Source: Streptomyces malaysiense
GTDB taxonomy: Bacteria; Actinomycetota; Actinomycetes; Streptomycetales; Streptomycetaceae
DNA: 46,673 nucleotides
Direction of reading: 5' to 3'
Assembly: GCF_000980885.2 (NCBI RefSeq)
Contig: NZ_LBDA02000017.1
Coordinates: 1-46,673 of the forward strand
Shown here: piece after piece, positions 18,119-26,951 of the stretch
Numbering within the stretch: position 1 is the first letter of the stretch
Layout of the letters: the number at the start of each line of letters is the position of its first letter
The notes under the pieces: model-generated
Seen by the model: only the letters and a program-made list of their open reading frames with translations
The model's database searches: none
What the model was told of the DNA's origin: nothing
Translations under genes and position numbers: made by a program

Positions 18119-18679
18119 GTGGGGAGCGACAGCGGCATCATCGCGGAGCTCGCGACGGACCACCGCGGGGTGCAGAACCTCCTCGACCGGGTGCGCGCCG
18201 CCGCGCCCGGCAGTGAGGAACGCGCCTTCTTGGTGGAGCAAGTCAGCACACGCCTGGTGCGTCATCTGACGGCGGAGCAGGAGCACCTTCACCCTCTTCT
18301 CCACCGGTACGTCGTGGACGGCGACGCCTGGACGGACCGGCTGGCCACCGGGGACAGGGAGATCGAGCGGACGTTGCGGTCCCTGGAGGCCGTCCCTCCG
18401 CACACCGAGGAATACGTACGCCTCTTGCTGTCCCTCACCGAACACGTCACCCGGCACGTCGTCGAGCTCGAACAGCAGGTGTTCCCCCGCCTGCAGGCCG
18501 TGAGCCCCGATGCCGTCCTTCGCGACGCCGGGGCCGGGGCGCACCGCACGGAAGCCGTCGCGCCCACCCGCCCCCGTCCCGCGGCGCCCGGCTCACCGGA
18601 ACCGACGAGGCTGACCGCCTCCGTCCGGGGCCCCTGGGACCGGCTGCGCGACAGGGTGACTCGCCGCGGTCGCCCGTGA
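18119..18679 (+). CDS. hemerythrin HHE-domain protein
   Basis: 186 residues from GTG 18119, with AGGGAG 7-12 bases upstream. Residues 8-125 are a four-helix HHE bundle: His15 (ATDHRGV), His49 with Glu53/55 and His56 (RHLTAEQEHLHPLL), then His109, His113 and Glu116/118 (TEHVTRHVVELEQ). These could bind a di-iron centre. The C-terminal 60 residues are Pro/Arg-rich and disordered. Such proteins sense or store oxygen or respond to nitric oxide and oxidative stress. It sits next to the alternative oxidase and bc1 genes. A GGGTAC at 18021 could be part of a sigma-B-type promoter, but its -35 spacing is only 13. Confidence 0.85.
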   Translation: MGSDSGIIAELATDHRGVQNLLDRVRAAAPGSEERAFLVEQVSTRLVRHLTAEQEHLHPLLHRYVVDGDAWTDRLATGDREIERTLRSLEAVPPHTEEYVRLLLSLTEHVTRHVVELEQQVFPRLQAVSPDAVLRDAGAGAHRTEAVAPTRPRPAAPGSPEPTRLTASVRGPWDRLRDRVTRRGRP

Positions 18680-19214
18680 CCCCTCACGCGCGGCCACCTC
18701 ATCAGCCGACGGTGCGCATCCCCCTCCCGCGGTTCACCCAGTCGCAGCGGGCGACCGAGGCGTCCGCGTTCTTCCAGGACGCAGGACCGCCTCGCTCGCT
18801 CCACCCTCGACCGCCGTCGGCTGCTGAAGGACCCGGCGGGTCTGCCGCGGCACCCGGCAGCGCCGGCCAACGAGTACTACGACCCCCCTCGGCACGGACG
18901 TCGGCCGTCTCGGCAGGGAACGCGGCACGGTGACGCACGCCGTCGACACCGGTCGGATCCTGCGGTCGTCCGGCCGACGGCCGCCGCCACGTGGGCCGCG
19001 GCCGTCATGCTCGGGCTCGGCACGGGGCCTGCCGCGCGGGGTGGCCGACGCAGGCACACGCTCGCGGCCATGGGGGCGTCGTCCGACCCTGAAGCCCATC
19101 GGATCACGGTGTCACCTGGTCGCACCCGCCACGCGAGGCCACTCCCCCCGGCCATCGCGCCGGAGCGGGGCCGCCGTGACCGGCGTACCGGACCCGATGC
19201 CACAATGGCGTGCC
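18680..19214. other. no recognisable intact gene
   Basis: 535 bases. A stretch near 18790-18880 keeps a coding-like frame (LLKDPAGLPRHPAAPANEYYD) with no start and no known family; it may be a gene remnant. Confidence 0.35.
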
Positions 19215-20039
19215 ATGTCTGCCACACCTGCCATCAGGGACCGACGGCTTCGACGCTGGGAGCAGCGCACCGGCGGCTGGCTCATCGGCCTCGCGATGAT
19301 CTACCTCACGGCCTACGCGGTACCCATCCTCGACCCGCAACTACCCCGGACCTGGCGGAACGCCGCCGAGACCGTGACCTTCACCATCTGGGCGCTGCTG
19401 GCCGTCGAATTCGTCCTGCGCTTCGCCATGGCCGGCAGCCGGTGGCAGTTCCTCAAGGTACGTCTGTTCGACCTGGCGACCCTGGTCCTCCCGCCGCTGC
19501 GTCCGCTGCGCCTGGTGACCATCGTGTTCATGGTGGTGCGGCGCAACACCTCCACGCTGGGCCGGGTCCGGCTGCGTCTCGGCTCCTACGTGGCGGCCTG
19601 CACGGCGCTGCTGCTGTTCCTCTCCAGCCTGGCGATCCTCGACGTCGAGCGGCGCAACCCGGACGCCTCGATCACCACGTTCGGCGACGCCCTGTGGTGG
19701 TCGGTGACGACCGTCACGACCGTCGGATACGGCGACCTGTACCCCACGACGACCGAAGGGCGCCTGATAGCCATCGCGCTGATGGTCGGCGGCATCGCGC
19801 TCGCGGGCCTGGTCACCGCGACCCTGGCGTCCTGGTTCACGGACCGGTTCTCCGATCTCCGCGCCACCGAGGCCCGGACGACCAGCGAGATCTCCGCCCT
19901 CACGGAAGAGGTCCGCCGGCTCCGCGAAGAACTGCACGCCCGGCACCCCGCCGCCCCGTCGGCTTCCGCCGCAGGTCCGCGCGTCGCCTCGGACGCCGGC
20001 CTCGACGGGAAGGCGCCCTGCGCGCGGAAAGGCTCCTGA
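19215..20039 (+). CDS. voltage-gated-type potassium channel
   Basis: 274 residues from ATG 19215; an in-frame ATG at 19197 is an alternative. Transmembrane segments lie at about 19-36, 49-70, 78-92, 130-150 and 183-205. An arginine-bearing segment (LRPLRLVTIVFMVVRR) at about 90-108 looks like a reduced S4. The pore loop ends with the selectivity filter TVGYGD at 169-174. The C-terminal region (about 215-250) contains a short coiled coil (SEISALTEEVRRLREELH), which fits tetramer assembly. It is a K+ channel of the Kv/KvAP-like type in the plasma membrane. No RCK domain is present. Confidence 0.88.
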   Translation: MSATPAIRDRRLRRWEQRTGGWLIGLAMIYLTAYAVPILDPQLPRTWRNAAETVTFTIWALLAVEFVLRFAMAGSRWQFLKVRLFDLATLVLPPLRPLRLVTIVFMVVRRNTSTLGRVRLRLGSYVAACTALLLFLSSLAILDVERRNPDASITTFGDALWWSVTTVTTVGYGDLYPTTTEGRLIAIALMVGGIALAGLVTATLASWFTDRFSDLRATEARTTSEISALTEEVRRLREELHARHPAAPSASAAGPRVASDAGLDGKAPCARKGS

Positions 20040-20301
20040 CCGGCGCGGCGCAGGACCCGGTCTGCCTCCCGGCGTCGGGTGCCGGTGATCCGTACGGCGT
20101 CGTGACCCCAGGCGAGTCCGCGCCGGACCGGCTGCGCCGAGCGGAGCCAGGGGCCGCGCCGGGCGTTTGGCCTAGGCGAAGATCACACGGGTGCAGCTTG
20201 CACCCCGGCCGGTGTGCCAGACGGCTGAGCGGGGACCGACGGTGCTGGGATGGTGCGACTCCCGACGCCCGCCCACGCCCGCCCCGTGCCCGAGGTGACT
20301 C

Positions 20302-21813
20302 ATGCGCCTGCTGCTCGTCCACCCCAGTGCCCTGATGTACTCCGAGATCTTCCTGAGACTGGAGCCGCTCGGGCTGGAACGGGTCGCCGCCGCCGCCCGG
20401 GACGCGGGGCACGAAGTGAGAGTGGTGGACCTGCAGGTGAGACGGCACCAGGACCTGCGGCGGACGGTCGCCTCGTTCGTGCCCGAAGCGGTGGGCTTCT
20501 CGCTCAACTACCTGGCGAACATTCCCGAGGCCATCGACCTCGCGCGGAGGATCAAGCAGGCGGTGCCCGGCTGCTTCGTCTTCTTCGGGGGACACAGCGT
20601 GTCCTTCGTCTCCGGTGATGTCCTCGAACAGGCGGAGGGGGCCGTGGACGCCGTGATCCGCGGGGAGGGAGAACCCGCGGTGGCGCCGCTGCTGGAAGCG
20701 GTGCGCGACGGTGGGATCGAAGGCGTGCCCGGCATCATCACCCGGGCGGGCCACGGGCCGGCGCCGACCATGCTGCACTCCATCGACAGCCCTCGCCCGG
20801 CACGGGACCTCATGTCCCACCGCAGGAGCTACTTCATCGGCGAGCTGGACCCGTGCGCCTCCATCGAGTTCACCCGCGGCTGTCCCTGGGACTGCTCCTT
20901 CTGCTCCGCCTGGACGTTCTACGGCCGCAGCTACCGCAAGGCCTCCCCCGAGGCCGCCGCCGAGGAACTCGCGAGCATCCGCGAGCCGAACGTGTTCATC
21001 GTCGACGACGTGGCCTTCATCCGGCCCGAGCACGGTGACGCCATCGCGCACGAGGTGGAGCGGCGGCGTGTCCGCAAGCAGTACTACCTGGAGACCCGCA
21101 GCGACGTACTGCTGCGCAACACCGAGGTCTTCGACCGCTGGACGCGACTCGGCCTGCGGTACATGTTCCTGGGTATGGAGGCCATCGACGCCGAGGGGCT
21201 GGACCTCTATCGCAAGCGGGTCAGTCCCGACGACAACTTCCGGGCGCTGGAGACGGCGCGGAAGCTGGGCATCGACGTCGCCATCAATCTGATCGTCGAC
21301 CCCGCCTGGGACGCCGAGCGCTTCCGGATCATCAGGGAGTTCGCCCTGTCGGTGCCGGAGATCGTGCACCTGACGGTGATGACTCCCTACCCCGGCACGG
21401 AGATCTGGCACACCGAGGCGCGCCGGCTGACCACCCGGGACTACCGGCTGTTCGACATCCAGCACGCTGTCGTACCCACCACGCTGCCGCTCGACGAGTT
21501 CTACCGGGAGCTGGTGCGCACCCAGGCCGTCATCAACCGCAAGCACCTGGGCTGGCGCACCGCGTTCGGGGCCGCACAGGTGCTGGGACGCAACCTGCTG
21601 CGCGGCCAGACCAACTTCGCCCGCATGCTGTGGAAGTTCAACCAGGTCTACAACCCGGCACGGCAGCTGGCCGACCACCACCGCTCCGTGCGCTACGAGC
21701 TGCCCCTGCCGCGCCACCTCGACGTCGGCGACCGGCGCCGGCTGTACGTCCACACCAAGCCCGCGGCCCGCTCCCGCGCCGACCGGCCGAAGGACGTCGA
21801 CAGCGGCGAGTAG
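20302..21813 (+). CDS. hpnR: HpnR-like B12-binding radical SAM hopanoid C-3 methylase
   Basis: 503 residues from ATG 20302 (GAGGTGACTC upstream). Residues 1-135 are a B12-binding Rossmann-like domain, starting MRLLLVHPSALMYSE and including FGGHSVSF. Residues about 185-400 are a radical SAM barrel; Cys194, Cys198 and Cys201 (CPWDCSFC) bind the 4Fe-4S cluster. VFIVDDVAFI, YFLGMEAID-type and VMTPYPGTE strands follow. The opening and the CPWDCSFCSAWTFYGRSYRK region match HpnR as I remember it, the enzyme that adds the C-3 methyl of hopanoids. No squalene-hopene cyclase is nearby. The substrate assignment is by family resemblance; another B12 radical SAM methylase is possible. Confidence 0.72.
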   Translation: MRLLLVHPSALMYSEIFLRLEPLGLERVAAAARDAGHEVRVVDLQVRRHQDLRRTVASFVPEAVGFSLNYLANIPEAIDLARRIKQAVPGCFVFFGGHSVSFVSGDVLEQAEGAVDAVIRGEGEPAVAPLLEAVRDGGIEGVPGIITRAGHGPAPTMLHSIDSPRPARDLMSHRRSYFIGELDPCASIEFTRGCPWDCSFCSAWTFYGRSYRKASPEAAAEELASIREPNVFIVDDVAFIRPEHGDAIAHEVERRRVRKQYYLETRSDVLLRNTEVFDRWTRLGLRYMFLGMEAIDAEGLDLYRKRVSPDDNFRALETARKLGIDVAINLIVDPAWDAERFRIIREFALSVPEIVHLTVMTPYPGTEIWHTEARRLTTRDYRLFDIQHAVVPTTLPLDEFYRELVRTQAVINRKHLGWRTAFGAAQVLGRNLLRGQTNFARMLWKFNQVYNPARQLADHHRSVRYELPLPRHLDVGDRRRLYVHTKPAARSRADRPKDVDSGE

Positions 21814-21976
21814 TCCACCCGCGGGCGGGCGAGGACGGCGGCGTGGGCAGGCGGGCCCCGGGACGGTCACGACCGGCCTGTTCCCGGGCGCCTTGTCGGT
21901 GAAGGGTGACCTGCGACCGCGATGACACGCCGACGGCCTGGAGACGTGGGCGAGAGACGAACGACGGAGGGTACGA

Positions 21977-23449
21977 GTGGAGGGCGTGAGGTCGTCCGGC
22001 TGGTGGATCCTCGTCGTCGCGGTGGCCGTACTCGCCGCGGTGCTGTCCAACCGGTTCAGCGAGCGGACACGTATTCCGGCTCCGGCGTTCTTCCTGGTCG
22101 CGGCGGCGGTCGCCTCGGACGCGGTGCCCGCGCTGCGGCAGTTCTCGATCACCACGGTGCAGAACGTCGTCACGGTCGCCCTGGTCCTCCTGCTCTTCCA
22201 CGGAGGCATGGAGCTGGGGTGGCGCCGGCTGCGCCCCGAGGCCGGACCCGTGATCTGGATCGGCGTCGTGGGCACGTTCCTCACGGCGGGACTGGTGGCG
22301 TGCGCCGCTCGCCTTCTGGGGTTCGACTGGCATGCGGCGCTCCTGCTGGGGACCGCGGTGGCCCCCACGGATCCGGCCGTGGTCTTCTCGGTACTGGGCG
22401 GCAAGGAGATCACCGGGCGCACCGGTGTACTGCTGCAAGGAGAGTCGGGGGCCAACGACCCGGTCGGCATCGCGCTGATGGCGGGGCTGCTGGGGGCCTC
22501 CGTCGGTTCGGCCCAGGCCGCGGCGGGGCGGGTGGCTCTGATCTTCGTCGAGCAGATGGCGATCGGCGCGGCGGTGGGCGCGGCCGGGGGGCTGGGGCTG
22601 AAGTGGTTCATCAGCAAGGTGCCGCTGCCCGGCGAGGGCCTGTATCCGCTGCGGCTGCTCGCCGGCGCGTTCACGGTGTACGGGGCGGCCGCGGTGGCCC
22701 ATGGATCGGGGTTCCTGGCCGTCTTCCTCGCGGGCATCGTGCTCGGTGACGCGCGGGCCCCGTACAAGCGGGAGATCGAGCACTTCCACACGGCGCTGGG
22801 CAGCCTGGCGGAGATCGTCGCGTTCACCATGCTCGGGCTCACCATTCCGCTGAGCAGCTTCGCCTCGCAGGGCGCGTGGGGCGACGGGCTGGTCCTGGCC
22901 GGCGTACTCGCCTTCCTCGCCCGGCCACTGGTGATGGCGCTCCTTCTCGTTCCCCTGCGTCTCGGTGCGGGCGAGCGGGTGTTCCTGGCGTTCGCCGGGC
23001 TGAAGGGCGCGGTGCCGATCCTGCTGGGCAGCTTCGTGCTGAGCGCGCACCTGTCCCATTCGAAGCGTATCTACGACGTCGTCTTCGTCGTGGTGGCCTT
23101 GTCCGTCATCGTCCAGGGCGCGCTGGTGCCGACCGTCGCCCGCTGGTGCCGGGTCTCCATGCGCTCCAGCGCGGTGGAACCCTGGGCACTGGGCATCCGC
23201 TTGCGCGATCGCCCGGAGGGCGTCCAGCGCGTGGTGGTCCGGGCGGGCTCGATCGCCGACGGTTCCGCCATCGCGGACCTCGACCTCGGTGAGCACGTGT
23301 GGATCAGCTTCGCCGTCCGCGAGGGCCGCCTGCTGGCCGCGGGCGGGTCCACCCGGCTGAGACCTGACGACGAACTGATGCTGCTGACCGATCCCGAGGG
23401 CCCCGACGACTGGAGCCGGATGTTCACGGAGCGCCCGGAGCAACGGTGA
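21977..23449 (+). CDS. CPA1-type K+(Na+)/H+ antiporter with TrkA-C domain
   Basis: 490 residues from GTG 21977, with CGGAGGG 7-13 bases upstream. About twelve transmembrane helices span residues 8-385. Transport-site motifs are intact: GTAVAPTDPAVVFS (Asp pair region) and LLQGESGANDPVGIAL (the ND motif). Residues about 415-480 (VVVRAGSIADGSAIADLDL...LRPDDELMLLTD) are a TrkA-C/RCK-C ligand-binding domain, as in NhaP2/CvrA. It should exchange K+ or Na+ for protons across the membrane under nucleotide control. It follows the HpnR-like gene by 163 bases, probably with its own promoter. Confidence 0.9.
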   Translation: MEGVRSSGWWILVVAVAVLAAVLSNRFSERTRIPAPAFFLVAAAVASDAVPALRQFSITTVQNVVTVALVLLLFHGGMELGWRRLRPEAGPVIWIGVVGTFLTAGLVACAARLLGFDWHAALLLGTAVAPTDPAVVFSVLGGKEITGRTGVLLQGESGANDPVGIALMAGLLGASVGSAQAAAGRVALIFVEQMAIGAAVGAAGGLGLKWFISKVPLPGEGLYPLRLLAGAFTVYGAAAVAHGSGFLAVFLAGIVLGDARAPYKREIEHFHTALGSLAEIVAFTMLGLTIPLSSFASQGAWGDGLVLAGVLAFLARPLVMALLLVPLRLGAGERVFLAFAGLKGAVPILLGSFVLSAHLSHSKRIYDVVFVVVALSVIVQGALVPTVARWCRVSMRSSAVEPWALGIRLRDRPEGVQRVVVRAGSIADGSAIADLDLGEHVWISFAVREGRLLAAGGSTRLRPDDELMLLTDPEGPDDWSRMFTERPEQR

Positions 23450-23784
23450 CCGTCGCGCCGGCGGGGCGCCCGTGCGCCATTCGGCGCACACCGACTCCCC
23501 GCGGGTTCGGCCGAGTGCTGTCCGGCCCTCCGCCCGTGTCGGGCGTTTCTCCGCCGGTCCGGTGGTTACCCGCCGGCAGGGATCGACAGGACCGGCGCCC
23601 GACGTTCAGCGGGCGGTTGTCCACCAAGGTCATAAATTGTCGGATAGCGGCCGATCAGTCCGTTCTCCTCGTGCGGCCGAAGCGGCGGGTGACGAGATGA
23701 GCGGTCCGCCGTGCGGCGACCCGGTACCGGGGACAACGGGTCCGCGCCGTGAGTCCGGGAACGTCGCGAGGAATGGATCGGGAT
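23450..23784. promoter_or_regulatory. upstream region of the hydroxyacid oxidase operon
   Basis: 335 bases without a supported gene. A relatively AT-rich patch (aaggtcataaattgtcgg, 23626-23643) followed by a TCGG-N7-CCGA dyad (23640-23654) is a possible promoter and operator for the 23785-29914 operon. Weak evidence. Confidence 0.3.
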
Positions 23785-26700
23785 ATGACTGCGCAGCCGC
23801 TGCCGGACGGGTCCGGTGCCAGGGCCGGGGAGGACGGGAGGGTGGACGCCGCCGGTCTGCGGCAGGAGCTCGGGCGGCGGGTCCGCGGGGAGGTGCGCTT
23901 CGACGCGGGGAGCCGGGGGGCGTATGCCACCGACGGTTCGAACTACCGGCAGGTGCCGATCGGTGTCGTGGTGCCGTACGACGTCGACGCGGGCGCCGAG
24001 GCGGTCGGGGTGTGCGCGCGGTTCGGCGTCCCGGTCCTGTCGCGGGGCGGCGGGACGAGTCTGGCCGGGCAGTGCACGAACGCCGCCGTGGTGATCGACT
24101 GGACGAAGTACTGCAACCAGGTGCTGTCGGTGGATGCCGAACGCCGGACATGCGTCGTGGAGCCGGGCATCGTCCTCGACGAACTCAACCGCCACCTGTC
24201 CGACCTCGGACTGATGTTCGGGCCGAAGCCGTCCACGCACAGTCACTGCGCCCTCGGCGGGATGATCGGCAACAACTCCTGCGGCGCCTCCGCCCAGGCT
24301 TACGGCAAGACCGTCGACAACGTGCGGCGCCTGGAGATCCTCACCTACGACGGACTGCGCTGCTGGGTGGGGCCCACCTCGCAGGAGGAGTTCGAGTCGA
24401 TCGTGGCGGGCGGGGGCCGGCGGGCGGAGCTCTACCAGGGGCTGCGGGAGATCACCGGCCGGTATCTGGGGGAGATCAGGACCCGGTTCCCCGACATCCC
24501 CCGTCGCGTCTCGGGCTACAACCTGGATTCGCTGCTCCCGGAGAAGGGGTTCGACCTGGCGCGGGCGCTGGTCGGCAGCGAGGGGACCCTCGTGACGGTC
24601 CTGCGGGCGGAGCTCGATCTGGTCCCGGTCCCGGCGTGCGAGTCGATGGTGGTGCTCGGGTACGACGACATCTGCGCCGCGGCCGACGACGTGCCGCGCC
24701 TGCTGGAGCACAGCCGGCCCGAGTTGCTGGAGGCTCTGGACGGGCGGATGGCGCAGCTCATGCGCGAGGAGGGCTCCCATCTCGCCTCTCTGGAGCGGTT
24801 CCCCGAGGGTGAGAGCTGGTTGCTGGTGCAGTTCAGCGGCGACAGCCGTGCGGACGTCGACCGCCAGGCACGCGACCTGCTGAAGGCTCTCGGCCGCGCC
24901 GAGGACGACCCCGCGGTGTCGCTCTCGGACAATCCGCGGCGCGAGCAGCAGATGCTCAAGGCGAGGGAGGCCGGGCTGGGGGTGACGGCCCGTCCGCCGG
25001 ACGGCCGGGAGACCTGGGAGGGGTGGGAGGACTCCGCCGTTCCTCCGGACAGGCTCGGGGACTATCTGCGGGACCTGAAGGACCTGTTCGCCGAGTTCGA
25101 CTACGACCATCCTTCGCTGTACGGGCACTTCGGCCAGGGCTGCGTGCACACCCGCATCCCGTTCGAGCTGAAGACCGCCGAGGGCGTCGCGGCGTTCGGT
25201 GGGTTTCTGCGCAAGGCCGCGGACCTGGTCTCCGCCTACGGCGGATCACTGTCCGGCGAACACGGCGACGGCCAGGCACGCGGCGAACTGCTGACCCGTA
25301 TGTTCGGTCCTCAGGTGGTCGCGGCGTTCGGTGAGGTCAAGGCACTCTTCGACCCGGACAACCGGATGAATCCCGGCAAGGTCGTCGACCCGCACCGCGT
25401 GGACGACAACCTGCGGCTGGGGCCGCTGTGGCGCCCGCGCGCCGAGGACACACGGTTCGGCTACCCGCAGGACGGCAATTCCTTCACCCGGGCCGTCATG
25501 CGCTGCGTCGGGATCGGGAACTGCCGCAGCCACGAAGGGGGTGTCATGTGCCCCTCGTACCGGGCCACCGGTGAAGAGGAGCACTCCACCCGGGGCCGGG
25601 CCCGACTGCTGTTCGAGATGCTCGGCGGTCACGCCGACTCACCGATCACCGAAGGGTGGCGCTCCACGGAGGTCAAGGACGCCCTCGATCTCTGTCTGGC
25701 CTGCAAGGGCTGCAGGTCCGACTGCCCGGTCGGCGTCGACATGGCCACCTACAAGGCCGAGTTCCTCTCCCATCACTACGCCGGGCGCCCGCGCCCGGCG
25801 GCGCACTACTCGATGGGCTGGCTGCCGCTGTGGGCGAGGCTGTCCCGGCTCTCCCCCCGCTGGGTCAACGCGGCCCTGCACGCGCCGGGTGTCGCCGCGA
25901 TCGGCAAACGGCTCGCCGGGGTGGCCGTCGAACGGGACGCGCCCGCCTTCGCCGAGGAGCCCTTCGTGCGGTGGTGGGCCTCGCGTGGCCTCGCAGAGCC
26001 CGACCCGGCCGACCGCAGAACGGTGGTGCTGTGGCCCGACACCTTCAGCAACACCCTCCATCCGAACGTCGCCAAGTCCGCGGTCCGGGTGCTGGAGGAC
26101 GCCGGCTTCCACGTCGCCGTGCCCGCCCGGACGGTGTGCTGCGGCCTGACGTGGATCTCCACCGGCCAGCTCGCCACCGCCAAGCGCGTCCTGCGCCGCA
26201 CTCTGGAGGTGCTGCGGCCCTACATCGAAGCGGGTACGCCCGTCATCGGTCTGGAACCGTCCTGCACCGCGGTGTTCCGCGCGGACGCGCCCGAGCTGAT
26301 GCCGGACGACAAGGACGTCGAGCGGCTCGCCCGGCAGTTCCACACGTTCTCGGAGTTCCTGCTGAACTCGGCGCCCGAAGGCTGGCGGCCCCCCTCCCTC
26401 GCCAGGACCGCCACCGTGCAGACCCACTGCCACCAGCACGCGGTCATGCGCTACGACGCGGACCGCGAGCTCATGCGCCGCGCCGGGATCGACGCCGACG
26501 TCCTGGACGCCGGCTGCTGCGGACTCGCCGGGAACTTCGGCTTCGAACGGGGCCACCACGAGCTGTCGATGACGATCGCCGAACAGGGCGTGCTGCCCGC
26601 GGTGAGAGAGGCGGCACCCGGTTCCCTCGTGATCGCCGACGGCTTCAGCTGCCGCACCCAGATCGAGCAGGCCGGCACCGGGCGCCGGGCCATGCACCTG

Positions 26701-26877
26701 GCCGAAGCCCTCGCCCTCGGCCTGGACGGGCCCGCCCCGGCCGACCATCCCGAAAAGCTTGTCCCGCGCCCCGAGGCGTCCAGGCGCCGTGCCTGGTTCT
26801 GCACCGGGGCCGCGTGTGCCGCCCTCGCGACAGCGGCGGCAGCCGGCTTCGGCCGGTTCCACCGCCGGCGCGGCTGA
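23785..26877 (+). CDS. FAD and Fe-S 2-hydroxyacid (D-lactate-type) oxidase fusion
   Basis: 1030 residues from ATG 23785 (GAGGA 12 bases upstream; in-frame starts at 23773 and 23749 are possible). Residues about 20-230 are a PCMH FAD domain with RGGGTSLAGQ and LGGMIGNNSCGA; about 270-530 are the FAD-oxidase C-terminal domain, ending GEHGDGQARG. Two 4Fe-4S sites follow: Cys574/580/589 and Cys637/640/643/647 (CLACKGCRSDCP). Then come two CCG domains (VCCGLTWIS; THCHQH; AGCCGLAGNFGFE) as in GlpC/GlcF. The fused form fits D-lactate or D-2-hydroxyacid dehydrogenases that pass electrons to quinone. Unusually, the last 25 residues form a hydrophobic Ala-rich helix (CAALATAAAAGFGRF) capped by HRRRG, a possible membrane anchor. 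First gene of a three-gene operon. Confidence 0.9.
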   Translation: MTAQPLPDGSGARAGEDGRVDAAGLRQELGRRVRGEVRFDAGSRGAYATDGSNYRQVPIGVVVPYDVDAGAEAVGVCARFGVPVLSRGGGTSLAGQCTNAAVVIDWTKYCNQVLSVDAERRTCVVEPGIVLDELNRHLSDLGLMFGPKPSTHSHCALGGMIGNNSCGASAQAYGKTVDNVRRLEILTYDGLRCWVGPTSQEEFESIVAGGGRRAELYQGLREITGRYLGEIRTRFPDIPRRVSGYNLDSLLPEKGFDLARALVGSEGTLVTVLRAELDLVPVPACESMVVLGYDDICAAADDVPRLLEHSRPELLEALDGRMAQLMREEGSHLASLERFPEGESWLLVQFSGDSRADVDRQARDLLKALGRAEDDPAVSLSDNPRREQQMLKAREAGLGVTARPPDGRETWEGWEDSAVPPDRLGDYLRDLKDLFAEFDYDHPSLYGHFGQGCVHTRIPFELKTAEGVAAFGGFLRKAADLVSAYGGSLSGEHGDGQARGELLTRMFGPQVVAAFGEVKALFDPDNRMNPGKVVDPHRVDDNLRLGPLWRPRAEDTRFGYPQDGNSFTRAVMRCVGIGNCRSHEGGVMCPSYRATGEEEHSTRGRARLLFEMLGGHADSPITEGWRSTEVKDALDLCLACKGCRSDCPVGVDMATYKAEFLSHHYAGRPRPAAHYSMGWLPLWARLSRLSPRWVNAALHAPGVAAIGKRLAGVAVERDAPAFAEEPFVRWWASRGLAEPDPADRRTVVLWPDTFSNTLHPNVAKSAVRVLEDAGFHVAVPARTVCCGLTWISTGQLATAKRVLRRTLEVLRPYIEAGTPVIGLEPSCTAVFRADAPELMPDDKDVERLARQFHTFSEFLLNSAPEGWRPPSLARTATVQTHCHQHAVMRYDADRELMRRAGIDADVLDAGCCGLAGNFGFERGHHELSMTIAEQGVLPAVREAAPGSLVIADGFSCRTQIEQAGTGRRAMHLAEALALGLDGPAPADHPEKLVPRPEASRRRAWFCTGAACAALATAAAAGFGRFHRRRG

Positions 26878-26902
26878 CGCCCACGCCGCAGCACCGCAGA
26901 GG

Positions 26903-26930
26903 CACAGCGGCACAGCGGCACAGCGGCACA
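26903..26930 (+). repeat. 3.5 copies of the 8-bp repeat cacagcgg
   Basis: A perfect microsatellite (26903-26926 plus four more bases) lies between the oxidase stop and the next start. Slippage would change the spacing to the next gene but no reading frame. Confidence 0.85.
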
Positions 26931-26951
26931 CCCACGATGAGAAGAGGCTCC

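Noticed and set aside
18790..18890. Gene remnant LLKDPAGLPRHPAAPANEYYD
   Set aside because: Coding-like for about 30 codons only; no start, stop context or family to support it.
19900..22845. 981-codon minus-strand open frame
   Set aside because: Antisense of the K+ channel, HpnR-like and antiporter genes, with low-complexity product.
26903..26930. Short repeats read as a CRISPR array
   Set aside because: Units are 8 bp with no spacers and no cas genes, so this is a microsatellite.
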